The notes under the pieces: generated by a model | Databases searched by the model: none | What the model was told of the DNA's origin: nothing | The model's input: only the letters and a program-made list of their open reading frames with translations | Translations under genes and position numbers: made by a program | Shown: positions 19,278 through 28,646 of the stretch, one piece after another | Layout: each line of letters starts with the position of its first letter | Position numbering within the stretch: position 1 is the first letter of the stretch | Source of the DNA: Methylophaga thalassica | GTDB lineage: Bacteria; Pseudomonadota; Gammaproteobacteria; Nitrosococcales; Methylophagaceae | DNA: 64,000 nt | Direction of reading: 5' to 3' | Assembly: GCF_030159795.1 (NCBI RefSeq) | Contig: NZ_BSND01000006.1 | Location: forward strand, 124,001-188,000

Positions 19278-20381
19278 ATGCAATTTACTGTCAGCCAAGA
19301 TACTTTAGTGCGACCGCTGCAACTGGTGTGCAGTATTGTTGAACGCCGCGCTACGCTACCGATCCTGTCTAACGTTTTATTACGTGTTCAAGGTGACCAA
19401 CTATCTATGACCAGTACCGATATGGAACTGGAAATGATCGCTACCTTACCCGTAGCCGTTGAAGAAGAAGGTAAAACCACCGTTTCAGCACGTAAGTTGC
19501 TGGATATCGTCAGAGCGCTGCCAGGTAATGCGACCATCAGCGTGAATGCGGCAGATGGTAAAGCGGTAGTCAAAGCCGGTAAAAGTCGCTTTTCATTGGC
19601 GACATTGTCCAGTGATGACTTCCCGGACAGCGAAGGTGCTAATTACATTGATGAAATTTCATTGCCACAATCGGCACTGAAATCTTTACTCGACGAAACC
19701 AGTTTTGCCATGGCAAGCCAGGACGTGCGTTATTACCTGAATGGTTTATTGCTCGAACGTGACGATACAACCTTACGAGCTGTTGCTACCGATGGACATC
19801 GTCTCGCATTGGGCAGCCTGACCACAGCCACCCCTGTCAGCGAAAAAAACAGTGTTATCGTGCCGCGTAAAGCGATTATTGAACTCGGTCGCCTGCTCAA
19901 TGACAGTGATGACATCGTTAAAATGGCCTTCAGTAATCAACAAATCAAAGTTGAATTACCTGATATTCACTTCACCTCCAAGCTGATTGATGGCCAGTTC
20001 CCTAACTATGAACGCGTTTTGCCACTCGGGGGTGATAAGGAAGTTCTGGCGGATCGTGATGAATTAAAACAAGCTTTATCACGAGCGGCTATCTTGTCGA
20101 ATGATAAACACCGTAGCGTACGTATCAACTTAGATACCGATCAATTAAAAGCTACGGTTACTAACCAGGAACAAGAATCCGCTGAAGAAGAAATCAGCGT
20201 GGACTACAAAGGCGCGCCATTAGAAATTGCCTTTAATAATGCCTATCTGCTGGACTTACTGAATGCCATTCCGGATAACAAAGTGAAACTGCTTTTCACT
20301 GATGAAACCAGTAGCGCACTTGTGACCCCGGCTGATGAAAAATTCGAACGCCAATACGTCGTTATGCCAATGCGTCTCTGA
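19278..20381 (+). CDS. dnaN: DNA polymerase III beta subunit (sliding clamp)
   Basis: Ring-shaped processivity clamp of 367 residues, the usual length, made of three similar domains. The start MQFTVSQDTLVRPLQLVCSIVERRATLPILSN and the end YVVMPMRL are characteristic, the latter including the hydrophobic peptide-binding pocket region. It lies 15 nt after dnaA and is co-transcribed. In most gammaproteobacteria recF and gyrB follow; here a lipoprotein gene of unknown role follows after 97 nt. Confidence 0.98.
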   Translation: MQFTVSQDTLVRPLQLVCSIVERRATLPILSNVLLRVQGDQLSMTSTDMELEMIATLPVAVEEEGKTTVSARKLLDIVRALPGNATISVNAADGKAVVKAGKSRFSLATLSSDDFPDSEGANYIDEISLPQSALKSLLDETSFAMASQDVRYYLNGLLLERDDTTLRAVATDGHRLALGSLTTATPVSEKNSVIVPRKAIIELGRLLNDSDDIVKMAFSNQQIKVELPDIHFTSKLIDGQFPNYERVLPLGGDKEVLADRDELKQALSRAAILSNDKHRSVRINLDTDQLKATVTNQEQESAEEEISVDYKGAPLEIAFNNAYLLDLLNAIPDNKVKLLFTDETSSALVTPADEKFERQYVVMPMRL

Positions 20382-20478
20382 TATGTTTTAGAGAAACATC
20401 CTTAAACTCACATCAGCACCACATTAACAATACAAGTTTATTTGTATTCAGTATGAAGGACTTGGAGAGAGTAACAGT

Positions 20479-21639
20479 ATGAAACTAACGCCCTTTTACA
20501 AAAGGACTTTAGTCGGTCTACTGAGTTTATTTTTTATTGCTTTAGCAAGTTGTGGTCAATCACGTGATGTTGAACTGCCTGAAGACATCAAACAAATAAC
20601 CAATGGCGATCTCGACGCGTGGCTAAAAAAAACGCCTTTTGAAGGCTTATGGGATCCCGGCGAAGACAAAAAAGCAGAGACCATTGTCATCACCAATGTG
20701 CATCAAGTATTTCCTTTTATTGGCAAATTAAAAAATGCCTCGGATGATAATAAAAACTTTACCGGGCAAGATGGTGATATCCACGAAGATGCCTGGCAGG
20801 TATTCAAAGATCCCAAATGGGGTGAAGTTGTCACCTACGCACAACTGGCTTACGACCCAGAAGAGCTGTTTTTATCTCCTTCTTACTCCGAAATGGGAAA
20901 TCCGGCATTTTCAGGTAGCCAGGACATCAAGTTAAGTTATTCAGGCAATCTGACTGCTACGCAGGTCATAGACCGTAAGGGTGATAGTAAAGCCGCTATC
21001 CACTGGGTAAACAGTAATATGCAAACGTATCTGATGGGGTTTTATCAGAATCAGAACCTGGTATTTGAGGTGGCATTTCCCTGCAAAATAGAAGAGAAAG
21101 CCATGTGTCTTGGAAAATTAAAAGACATTAATAAAAAGCTGCAACTCAATATCTCAAGCTGGGAGAATGCCAGCGTCGATATGCTTCAGCCCAGTGATAA
21201 TAAGGATAGTTTCTGGCAAGACCCTTATACCGGCATCTTTCCGGATGACTATGAAATCCCTTCGGTAAAGGTCAAAACTCGTTTCACTGATTTCAAACTG
21301 CAAAACCTGAATGTCCCACAGCAAAATGCTGCCTATCTATTCAGCTATGAAAATAACTATGGGCTGCATTACATCGGTTTCAATAAAGAGCCATCGCTGC
21401 TGAGCCGTGCTGAGTTTGATAAAGCACATGAAACTCAGAAACATATTGAGGCAGGTAGTCTCGATGTAAAAATTTATCTGTCAGAAAGCGAGAAAGATAA
21501 TCTTCATCAGATTAAAGCAACCGCTTATATGAAGAATAAACAACAGCTGACCATTAACGCCAGTTATCCTGTTAAGGACCCAGATGCCCGTGATGAAGTC
21601 ATGGATATTCTTGAGCATCTGAAAATTGCTCAATTCTGA
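20479..21639 (+). CDS. Predicted lipoprotein of unknown function
   Basis: I do not recognise this 386-residue protein. It begins with a lipoprotein signal (hydrophobic 11-22, lipobox LASC, Cys25), so it should be exported and lipidated. The rest is soluble and acidic with many Asp/Lys/Asn residues, and has no membrane helix. A Cys pair (CKIEEKAMCLGKL, around residue 210) could form a disulfide. A GGAGAG ribosome site supports the start. It stands alone after dnaN, where recF is usually found. Confidence 0.8.
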   Translation: MKLTPFYKRTLVGLLSLFFIALASCGQSRDVELPEDIKQITNGDLDAWLKKTPFEGLWDPGEDKKAETIVITNVHQVFPFIGKLKNASDDNKNFTGQDGDIHEDAWQVFKDPKWGEVVTYAQLAYDPEELFLSPSYSEMGNPAFSGSQDIKLSYSGNLTATQVIDRKGDSKAAIHWVNSNMQTYLMGFYQNQNLVFEVAFPCKIEEKAMCLGKLKDINKKLQLNISSWENASVDMLQPSDNKDSFWQDPYTGIFPDDYEIPSVKVKTRFTDFKLQNLNVPQQNAAYLFSYENNYGLHYIGFNKEPSLLSRAEFDKAHETQKHIEAGSLDVKIYLSESEKDNLHQIKATAYMKNKQQLTINASYPVKDPDARDEVMDILEHLKIAQF

Positions 21640-21774
21640 TAAATAACAAGGCGTAGATAAGAACCGTTCATATAGAAGCCAAAACCCTATTTATTATGCG
21701 TTTGATTACGATAAGCTTAGTCAGGACTAGTTGGTATTTATAAGGCTAATAAGGACAGAAGGAATAGATAGACC

Positions 21775-22362
21775 ATGATGCACAAGATTCAATGTGAATG
21801 TGGCAGCCTGCTTGGACATATTGACGGTAAAGGTATCACCAGCAGGGTGATTTGTTATTGTACAGACTGTCAGGCATTTGCAAAGTATCTTGGTAAGTCG
21901 GATAACATTCTCGACGCGCATGGTGGCACCGATATCGTCCAGTTAGCTCAGCCTCGTTTGCATATTACCCAAGGGTTAGAGCATCTGGCCCTATTACGAC
22001 TTTCTCCTAAAGGATTATTACGCTGGTACGCCTCCTGCTGTAATACTCCCATCGGTAATACTCTGAGCAACCCAAAAGTGTCGTTTATTGGTTTGGTGCA
22101 CTCTTGTCTGGATAAGACGTGGTTAGAAACCGATTTTGGTCGTGACGTGGCCAAAGTGAATACGGAATCCGCAACAGGTGAGCCTAACCCCAAAACCAGT
22201 GGTTTATTCGGTAATGTCATGCGTTTTTTTGGCATTGTCCTGTCAACGTTGATTAGTGGTAAATATAAACACTCCGAATTATTTACCAAAGATGGCGCAC
22301 CCATCGTAACGCCAACCATTCTCACCGATGAGCAACTCGGCCAGTTAAAAAAGCAGAAGTAA
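21775..22362 (+). CDS. DUF6151/GFA-like zinc-binding protein
   Basis: Cytosolic protein of 195 residues with cysteine pairs arranged as in the glutathione-dependent formaldehyde-activating (GFA) fold: C7-x-C9, C27-x-C29-x2-C32 (CYCTDCQAFAKYLG), and a later CC in YASCCNTPIGNT. The order Cys-x-Cys, CxCxxCQ, CCxTP matches GFA-type zinc sites, and I place it in the DUF6151 group. Catalysis is not established for that group. In a methylotroph that makes formaldehyde a thiol-linked role is tempting, but this is inference. Two adjacent ATGs make the start uncertain by one codon. Confidence 0.75.
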   Translation: MMHKIQCECGSLLGHIDGKGITSRVICYCTDCQAFAKYLGKSDNILDAHGGTDIVQLAQPRLHITQGLEHLALLRLSPKGLLRWYASCCNTPIGNTLSNPKVSFIGLVHSCLDKTWLETDFGRDVAKVNTESATGEPNPKTSGLFGNVMRFFGIVLSTLISGKYKHSELFTKDGAPIVTPTILTDEQLGQLKKQK

Positions 22363-22433
22363 TATCAACATGATTTTTCGGCTTCATACCCCGATTATGA
22401 TAAACCGTTATAAACCTTAAAAAGGCACAGAAT

Positions 22434-22949
22434 ATGGATATCATCAAATGGGCTGAAAAACTGATGTCGATGGATGAAAAAAGCTGGCAACGGCATGCTA
22501 ATCCATGGAGTGTGTATTCACGTTTTACCACCCTACCCTTGCTCTCTCTGGCCTTTTATTCACGCGAATGGATTGGGATTTGTTCGTTAATACCTATTGT
22601 TTTGGCTTTTGTCTGGATTTGGCTTAACCCACGATTATTTAACGTCCCATCATCCAGCGATAACTGGGCGTCGATGGGCACCTTTGGCGAACGACTGTAT
22701 TTAAATCGCAAAAATATCCCCATACCCGTTCATCATCAACAGGTTTGTATGCTGCTGCAAACATTGTCAGCTTTAGGCATACCGTTTTTTATTTATAGCT
22801 TATACAGCCTGAATGTTGGGTTGCTGATTGCCAGTAATATCTGGATTATGGTGTTCAAAGCCTGGTTTGTGGATCGTATGGTGTGGCTATACTGGGAGAT
22901 GAAAAACAGCGATAGCAAGTACGCTTCCGAGGAAAACCATAAACAATAA
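22434..22949 (+). CDS. Hypothetical membrane protein, DUF6653-like
   Basis: A 171-residue inner-membrane protein with about four hydrophobic segments: around 30-45, 48-63, 105-125 and 128-145. The N-terminal MSMDEKSWQRHANPWSVYSRF and the FGERLYLNRK segment are conserved-looking and match my recollection of the DUF6653 family. No catalytic motif is visible. It is followed 72 nt later by another membrane-protein gene on the same strand, so they may be co-expressed. Confidence 0.7.
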   Translation: MDIIKWAEKLMSMDEKSWQRHANPWSVYSRFTTLPLLSLAFYSREWIGICSLIPIVLAFVWIWLNPRLFNVPSSSDNWASMGTFGERLYLNRKNIPIPVHHQQVCMLLQTLSALGIPFFIYSLYSLNVGLLIASNIWIMVFKAWFVDRMVWLYWEMKNSDSKYASEENHKQ

Positions 22950-23021
22950 AAGGTAATCCCATCAATTATCTACATCCTATATAATCACTGACTGATTTAT
23001 ACAAGCCAGACAAAAAATACG

Positions 23022-23732
23022 ATGATAAATAGCACGCCAACACATAAGCCACGCCCGTTTGTAGACCTGATGGTCAGTATCGTTTTACCGTCAGTTATTT
23101 TGATGAAATTGAGCGGACCGGAAGACTTGGGAGCCAGTGGTGCATTAATGGCGGCACTGGCTTTTCCTCTTGGCTGGGGAATATTCGAACTTATCAAATA
23201 CCGTAAATTCAACTTTATCGCTCTGCTGGGTTTAATCAGTGTATTACTCACCGGCGGCATTGGTTTATTTGAGCTCGATACTAAATGGCTAGCCATCAAA
23301 GAAGCGGCTATTCCTGCCATTATCGGAATTGCTGTTCTCGGCTCAACATTTACCCGATACCCACTGATCAGAGCCCTTTTATATAACCGTGAAATCATGG
23401 ATGTCGATAAGATCAAAGACCGCCTTGAAGAAAAAAACAGCACGGCATTATTTGAAAAGCGTCTTCTCAACGCGACCTATTTATTAGCAGGTACCTTTTT
23501 ATTTTCAGCCATTATGAATTTTTTACTGGTGAAATGGTTGGTCACCAGTCCAACTGGCAGTGAGGAGTTTAATGAGCAACTAGGCTTGCTTACACTTTAT
23601 AGCTACCCGGTTATTGCGATTCCTTCCATGCTGATGATGATCGGTATCTTTTATTATTTATGGCGGACTATTCATGATTTAACCGGCCTTAAACTTGAAG
23701 AAGTTGTATCACCGAAGGTCGCCAATAAATAA
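23022..23732 (+). CDS. VC0807-family-like membrane protein
   Basis: A 236-residue polytopic protein with about six hydrophobic segments, resembling the VC0807/YciB-like group of integral membrane proteins. It has an LPSVILMKLSGPEDLGASGALMAA first helix pair, AFPLGWGIFELIKYRKFNFIALLG, and a charged NREIMDVDKIKDRLEEKN loop. No function is established for it. It ends 4 nt before the likely start of the cbiZ gene, so the two are probably translated from one message. Confidence 0.7.
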   Translation: MINSTPTHKPRPFVDLMVSIVLPSVILMKLSGPEDLGASGALMAALAFPLGWGIFELIKYRKFNFIALLGLISVLLTGGIGLFELDTKWLAIKEAAIPAIIGIAVLGSTFTRYPLIRALLYNREIMDVDKIKDRLEEKNSTALFEKRLLNATYLLAGTFLFSAIMNFLLVKWLVTSPTGSEEFNEQLGLLTLYSYPVIAIPSMLMMIGIFYYLWRTIHDLTGLKLEEVVSPKVANK

Positions 23733-23736
23733 TCAC

Positions 23737-24402
23737 GTGTCCTCTGTCAGACTGATTCATCATCCAGACTATCTCGTGCTGTTGCCAGCAGAGCGATGCA
23801 GAGTTTTAAGCTCGGCTGTGTTAAACGGCGGACTGCAAAAAGCCAGCGCTTTACTCAATATGCGGGTGGATAAACATTCTCCGCTACCCTGTCTGGCACC
23901 AGAGCAAACCTTACTAGATAAAGCAGAAGCACTGGCATTACCACCAGTCATTATCGGCATGATGACCGCTGCCTCCATGCAGTCATTAGGTCACCATATT
24001 GAACACAGAGAGGCTTTAACGGTTGAGTGCTGGGTAACGAGCGGGCTGAGTAATGTTAGACGAGTAGGTGATAAAGCCGATGACCACGCTGTGCCTGGCA
24101 CCATCAATATTTGCTTATATATTAATCAAGCATTATCCGATGCTGCACTTGCCGAAGCCTTGATATTACTCACCGAGAGTAAAGTGACAGCTATTCGTGA
24201 TGCCGAGATTATCAGTCCGGTTTCTGGCCTGCCCGCCAGCGGCACAGGCACTGATAGCCATGCCGTTTTTTGTCCCGACGCTGAACCCCAACATGCTTAT
24301 TGCGGCAAACACACAACGCTCGGTGAGTTAATAGGTCGGGTGGTACTGCAGGCCTGTTCCATCAGTCTGACTCATTCTTTACGCAGTCTGACCGAAAGCT
24401 GA
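23737..24402 (+). CDS. cbiZ: Adenosylcobinamide amidohydrolase CbiZ
   Basis: Cleaves adenosylcobinamide to adenosylcobyric acid, allowing salvage of incomplete corrinoids. The 221-residue protein has the CbiZ blocks VTSGLSNVRRVGDKADD, PGTINICLYINQ, LTESKVTAIRDAEI and SGLPASGTGTDSHAVFCP plus a GKHTTLGELIGR end. The start is uncertain: I favour GTG at 23737, while TTG at 23695, overlapping the upstream gene, is also in frame. Its likely client in this window is the B12-dependent ethanolamine ammonia-lyase at 45-47 kb. No other cobalamin genes are nearby. Confidence 0.85.
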   Translation: MSSVRLIHHPDYLVLLPAERCRVLSSAVLNGGLQKASALLNMRVDKHSPLPCLAPEQTLLDKAEALALPPVIIGMMTAASMQSLGHHIEHREALTVECWVTSGLSNVRRVGDKADDHAVPGTINICLYINQALSDAALAEALILLTESKVTAIRDAEIISPVSGLPASGTGTDSHAVFCPDAEPQHAYCGKHTTLGELIGRVVLQACSISLTHSLRSLTES

Positions 24403-24474
24403 TAACACGATTTCCCCCTTTTCGATTCGGCTCAGCTATCATGCTACGAATTTTGTCTGCTGAGTGATGACTGT

Positions 24475-25239
24475 ATGGATATTCTTCAAAGTATTATTTT
24501 GGGGTTTATTGAAGGCCTGACGGAGTTCTTACCCATTTCTTCCACCGGACATCTGATTGTCGTCAGTGACTGGCTCGGACTGGCACAAACAGACAGCAAC
24601 AAAGCTTTTGAAGTCATTATCCAGTTAGCCGCAATTCTAGCGGTGATTGCTAGTTATAAAGAGCGTTTTTCATCTAAGTATGTCGGTTTGTGGACAAAGG
24701 TTGCTTTATCTTTTGTCCCGGTCGGGCTTGTCGGTTTGTTATTTCACGATCAAATTAAAGCCCTGTTTTCTGTTCAGATTGTCGCTGTGATGTTTATCGT
24801 GGGCGGCATTATTTTTTTACTGACAGAAAAATTTATCAGCGAGAAACCACCTCAAGTTGATGATATCAATGAGGTTAGCTACACGCAGTCTTTGATTATC
24901 GGCATCGCTCAGGTGTTTGCATTAATTCCCGGCACCAGTCGAGCAGGTTCCACCATTATCGGTGCACTGCTTGTAGGCTTGAGTCGCAAAGCCAGTGCTG
25001 AATTCTCATTTTTACTTGCCCTGCCAGTCATGGCGGCTGCATCAGGCCTCGATTTACTATCGCATTATCAGGATTTTGCCAGTACATCCTTCTTACCGCT
25101 GATCATTGGTTTTATTGTCGCTTTTATCACCGCTTATCTGGTAATTAAATTATTTATCCGTTTTCTGGCGAACTTTACCTTTGTTGCTTTCGGCTGGTAT
25201 CGCATTGTGTTTGGCGTCTTGCTACTCGTGCTGTATTAA
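24475..25239 (+). CDS. uppP: Undecaprenyl-diphosphatase UppP (BacA)
   Basis: Inner-membrane phosphatase that recycles undecaprenyl pyrophosphate for cell-wall synthesis and gives low-level bacitracin resistance. It has 254 residues and about 7-8 helices. Both active-site motifs are present: [14 protein letters not shown] near the N terminus and [15 protein letters not shown] in the middle. The two catalytic Glu/Ser-Arg elements look intact. It is a single gene between cbiZ and the DUF2868 gene. Confidence 0.95.
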   Translation: MDILQSIILGFIEGLTEFLPISSTGHLIVVSDWLGLAQTDSNKAFEVIIQLAAILAVIASYKERFSSKYVGLWTKVALSFVPVGLVGLLFHDQIKALFSVQIVAVMFIVGGIIFLLTEKFISEKPPQVDDINEVSYTQSLIIGIAQVFALIPGTSRAGSTIIGALLVGLSRKASAEFSFLLALPVMAAASGLDLLSHYQDFASTSFLPLIIGFIVAFITAYLVIKLFIRFLANFTFVAFGWYRIVFGVLLLVLY

Positions 25240-25302
25240 ACAACATCGCCCTGAACAGACTCATTTCAGCTTGAATTCATCGTATTTTGTATACTAGCTT
25301 GC

Positions 25303-26598
25303 ATGGCCTCTAATCACGTCACTAAAGCTATTGAGCAATTTTTCTTCAAAGGTGGAGCTACACGAGCATTATTTCGTTGGCTGGATTTTCGTTTATTTGT
25401 TTCACAAAAAAATAATAAGTTAATACCGTCATCTGAAAACCGTTCACACTCTGCCACAGAGTACTTACAGGCATGGCAACAGCAGATGTCACTGACCACA
25501 CCAGCCACGGGTATTTTACGGCTCCTTGCTGTCATCGCCGTACTGATTGGTTTTACTGCCATGGCTGGGGTGTTAAATGTCAGTCAGCCCTCATTTATCA
25601 ATATCTGGGTGCCACTCGCTTTATTTGCGTTTTTACCGCTATTACTCACATTAAGCAGCTTTTACTTTTCTTTTTTATCGCCCGCCAAACATAATCTGCA
25701 TCATCATCCATTGCTGCATTGGTTGATAAATAAACTGAACCTGCAACAATTCATTCCCTACAAAAATTTACTGCTACCCTGGTTATTGTGGCAACTACAG
25801 TCAGCGGCTATTTTATTTTCAACCTCGGCTTTACTGGCTTTTTTTATTCTGGCGACATTTCAGGACTATCTGTTTGGCTGGTCATCCACCCTGATTACTG
25901 ATAGTGCCACTATGACGCAATTAATGACGGCTATAAGCTGGCCCTGGCATTGGCTGCTAGAAGCGCCCACCGCCGAGTTAATCCAGCAAACTCGATTTAG
26001 TGCTCAGGCCAGTGATCTGACTGTTTCGGCCACCAATGTATGGTGGATGACATTGGTGATGGCTATCGTGGTTTACGGTATTCTGCCCCGCCTGCTGTTA
26101 GCATTATTATTGCGCCAACAGTTTATCCGGCAATTGCGTAGTAATATTCAAAACAGTAGTGATGTGGAACAGTTTATTGTGGCGCAACAGCATCAGGTCA
26201 GTCGTAATCCTATTCAATCTGATGATCATCATGTGGAAAGCGGCACGGTCAGTTTACCCTCGACAGAAACCGCCCTGATAAGCTGGCAGCAACCTGACAT
26301 TCACTTTAATGTGGAAAAAAACTTAGGCTCGGATGACTGGTTACAAGATGAACAATGGCTAAACTCAGCAGCCAGCCAGTTTGATAAACCAGTATGGATT
26401 ATTATTGATCCTATGCAGACACCCACAGGTGAACTGGCAGATTGTATTGAATTACTTCAACAGAATAATGAGCTAATCAGTCTGGTGTTGTACCCGATTA
26501 ATGCTGATGATTCACGTTACCAGCAGCAACAAAAATCATGGCAGTTTTTTGCTCAACGGCACGCGGTTACATTAAAAGAAGGTCATGCACATGTCTGA
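25303..26598 (+). CDS. DUF2868 membrane protein, partner of the following GTPase
   Basis: A 431-residue inner-membrane protein with hydrophobic pairs at about 66-84, 95-123, 155-190 and 248-268, and a soluble C-terminal half ending in a domain with VWIIIDPMQTPTGELADCIELL. It belongs to the DUF2868 group, which is commonly encoded next to DUF3482 GTPases, as here. The stop codon overlaps the GTPase start by 14 nt, which indicates translational coupling and probably a complex at the membrane (inference). Function is unknown. Confidence 0.8.
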   Translation: MASNHVTKAIEQFFFKGGATRALFRWLDFRLFVSQKNNKLIPSSENRSHSATEYLQAWQQQMSLTTPATGILRLLAVIAVLIGFTAMAGVLNVSQPSFINIWVPLALFAFLPLLLTLSSFYFSFLSPAKHNLHHHPLLHWLINKLNLQQFIPYKNLLLPWLLWQLQSAAILFSTSALLAFFILATFQDYLFGWSSTLITDSATMTQLMTAISWPWHWLLEAPTAELIQQTRFSAQASDLTVSATNVWWMTLVMAIVVYGILPRLLLALLLRQQFIRQLRSNIQNSSDVEQFIVAQQHQVSRNPIQSDDHHVESGTVSLPSTETALISWQQPDIHFNVEKNLGSDDWLQDEQWLNSAASQFDKPVWIIIDPMQTPTGELADCIELLQQNNELISLVLYPINADDSRYQQQQKSWQFFAQRHAVTLKEGHAHV

Positions 26599-27994
26599 GT
26601 CTGTCACGCATCCTGTCTTCGCCGTCGTGGGCCATCCGAATAAAGGTAAATCCAGTATTGTCGCTACCCTGACTCGTCAGGATGCCGTCAAAATATCTGA
26701 AATTTCCGGCACCACCACATCGGCACAGACCTTTGATCTGAATATTGATGGTGAGACACAGTACACACTGGTTGATACCCCCGGCTTTCAACGTCCAAGA
26801 CAAGTGATGTCCTGGTGTCAGCAACATGCGCCTAACGCCGCTGAACGCAAAAATACCATTCAGGCATTTGTAAGTGAGCAGCGCGCCTCAGGTAATCATA
26901 AATTTCATGATGAAGTTGAGTTATTAGAGCCGATTTTAAATGGTGCCGGCATTATTTATGTGGTGGATGGTTCTATTCCCTATAGCCCTGAATTTGAGGC
27001 CGAAATGACCATTTTGCAATGGACAGGTCAACCACGTATGGCGTTGATCAACCCGATTGGTGGCGAAGCCTATGTGCAGGAATGGCAGGATGCATTAAGC
27101 CAGTATTTCAGTGTGGTGCGGGTGTTTAACCCCATGACGGCAGACCATCAGAAACAATTCACTATTTTGTCGGCCTTTGCTGAGTTATACGAACCCTGGC
27201 GTCACACTATCGAGTCCACGGTTGAACTACTCAAGCAATATTTCGAATCCCTCGAACGACAAGGTGCATTCGTGGTGGCAGAGCATATTCAACGAATACT
27301 CAGTCATGTCAGTGAAATCAAAGTGCCTGCCGACTTTGTGAAATCGCGTTTGCAAGACAAATTAAAACATGATTATCAAAGCACGCTGCGTCATATTGAA
27401 GCAAGCATGCAAAAACAGTTACAAGCCTTATTCGCACATCCTGAAATGCAGATGCAAACGCAGCAGTTAAGTGCCGACTATCCTGACTTATTTGATATCA
27501 GTCATTGGTATCTTTATGGTTTAGACAGACAAAAAATTGTCGCTTTATCTGCCTCTGCCGGAGCGGCGGCTGGTGCTGTCATTGATGTTGGTATGGGTGG
27601 CACATCGCTGATGACCGGCGCATTTTTTGGCGGCTTAGTGTCTGGCGCCGCATCATTATTCGCCACAGCCAAACCAGAAAACCTCAAAATTAATGGTATC
27701 CCCTTAGCGGGTGAGACATTAAAAGCCGGGCCAATGAAAGAACTAACCTTTATTTTTGTGGTGCTGGGTCGTGCTGTCGATTTTCTGGAAATCATTCTAC
27801 GCCGCACCCATGCCGATCGTTCTGTCGCAGAGCTACCTGAGACTAACCTGACCGCACGTATGAATCATTTACCCAAAGTTGAACAGGTGCAACTCACCCG
27901 CTTGCTACAAAAAGCGCACAAAGGTTTAAGTGACTCAGAGTTAGTCAAACTGCGTGACTTGATATTAAAACTCTGCCTATCCCCTTCAGCATAA
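26585..27994 (+). CDS. GTPase with DUF3482 C-terminal domain
   Basis: A 469-residue Era/TrmE-type GTP-binding protein. The N-terminal G domain shows G1 GHPNKGKSS, a Thr-rich G2 (GTTTSAQTF) and G3 DTPGFQRP. The expected G4 NKxD reads NPIG (ALINPIGGEAY), so guanine specificity may be altered. The C-terminal DUF3482 part has a long helical stretch (about 210-300) and glycine-rich hydrophobic segments (GAAAGAVIDVGMGGTSLMTG), suggesting membrane contact. It overlaps the DUF2868 gene. An ATG two codons in (26591) is an alternative start. Confidence 0.85.
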   Translation: MHMSESVTHPVFAVVGHPNKGKSSIVATLTRQDAVKISEISGTTTSAQTFDLNIDGETQYTLVDTPGFQRPRQVMSWCQQHAPNAAERKNTIQAFVSEQRASGNHKFHDEVELLEPILNGAGIIYVVDGSIPYSPEFEAEMTILQWTGQPRMALINPIGGEAYVQEWQDALSQYFSVVRVFNPMTADHQKQFTILSAFAELYEPWRHTIESTVELLKQYFESLERQGAFVVAEHIQRILSHVSEIKVPADFVKSRLQDKLKHDYQSTLRHIEASMQKQLQALFAHPEMQMQTQQLSADYPDLFDISHWYLYGLDRQKIVALSASAGAAAGAVIDVGMGGTSLMTGAFFGGLVSGAASLFATAKPENLKINGIPLAGETLKAGPMKELTFIFVVLGRAVDFLEIILRRTHADRSVAELPETNLTARMNHLPKVEQVQLTRLLQKAHKGLSDSELVKLRDLILKLCLSPSA

Positions 27995-28072
27995 ACCGGA
28001 CAGTATTTACATTTTCTTAACAACGGCTTTTATACCTTGGTTTTATCATTTTGATAAATAAAGGGGGCAGCT

Positions 28073-28492
28073 ATGTCTCGTATTTTGCTGATTTTATTTA
28101 TGCTATTAAGTCCTATTGCCTGGGCAGAGGTAATACAAAGCCTGCATTCACTGTCAGAGCTAAAATGGAAAAACCGGCTTATCCTGATTAATGCCGGTGA
28201 TGATATTAATACCTATCAGGATGAACTCTCGCAGAGGGATGCAGAGATAAATGACCGTGATATTGTCTGGTTTCTGATCAACCAAAGTTCTCTAAGTACT
28301 AACTACACAGGTACAGTTACAGATAATCTCACCAAAGAAGTTCGTCAAAAACTACAACACCATAACAGCTTGGTTTTATTAATGGGTAAAGATGGTGGTG
28401 TCAAAGCTACTGACACACAGTTAAGACTTCATAAGCTCTTCAGCGAAATTGATAGCATGCCGATGCGTCAGCGTGAATTACAACATCCCTAG
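28073..28492 (+). CDS. DUF4174 periplasmic protein
   Basis: A 139-residue exported protein with a clear signal peptide (RILLILFMLLSPIAWAE, cleavage near residue 18-19). The mature part (LSELKWKNRLILINAG through HNSLVLLMGKDGGVKA) resembles DUF4174, a small thioredoxin-fold-like family lacking redox cysteines. GGGGGC-like purines before the ATG (AAAGGGGGCAGCT) give a strong ribosome site. Its function is unknown. It stands alone between the GTPase and the diguanylate cyclase. Confidence 0.75.
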   Translation: MSRILLILFMLLSPIAWAEVIQSLHSLSELKWKNRLILINAGDDINTYQDELSQRDAEINDRDIVWFLINQSSLSTNYTGTVTDNLTKEVRQKLQHHNSLVLLMGKDGGVKATDTQLRLHKLFSEIDSMPMRQRELQHP

Positions 28493-28646
28493 TTATATTA
28501 GTCACTTGTAAGCTGAACCAGCTAGGACTTGTGTCTAACTATACGCAGTCAAGACACTGTGCTATTAATGACCATAAACTGGTGCGAAGAGTCATCAGTG
28601 TGATGCTGCTTTCGTCAACGCTGTTTTAGTCATGGAGGGTGTGTCT

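Noticed and set aside
23400-23740. Cobalamin riboswitch before cbiZ
   Set aside because: cbiZ follows a coding gene within 4 nt, leaving no room for a leader riboswitch, and no B12-box-like segment was seen.
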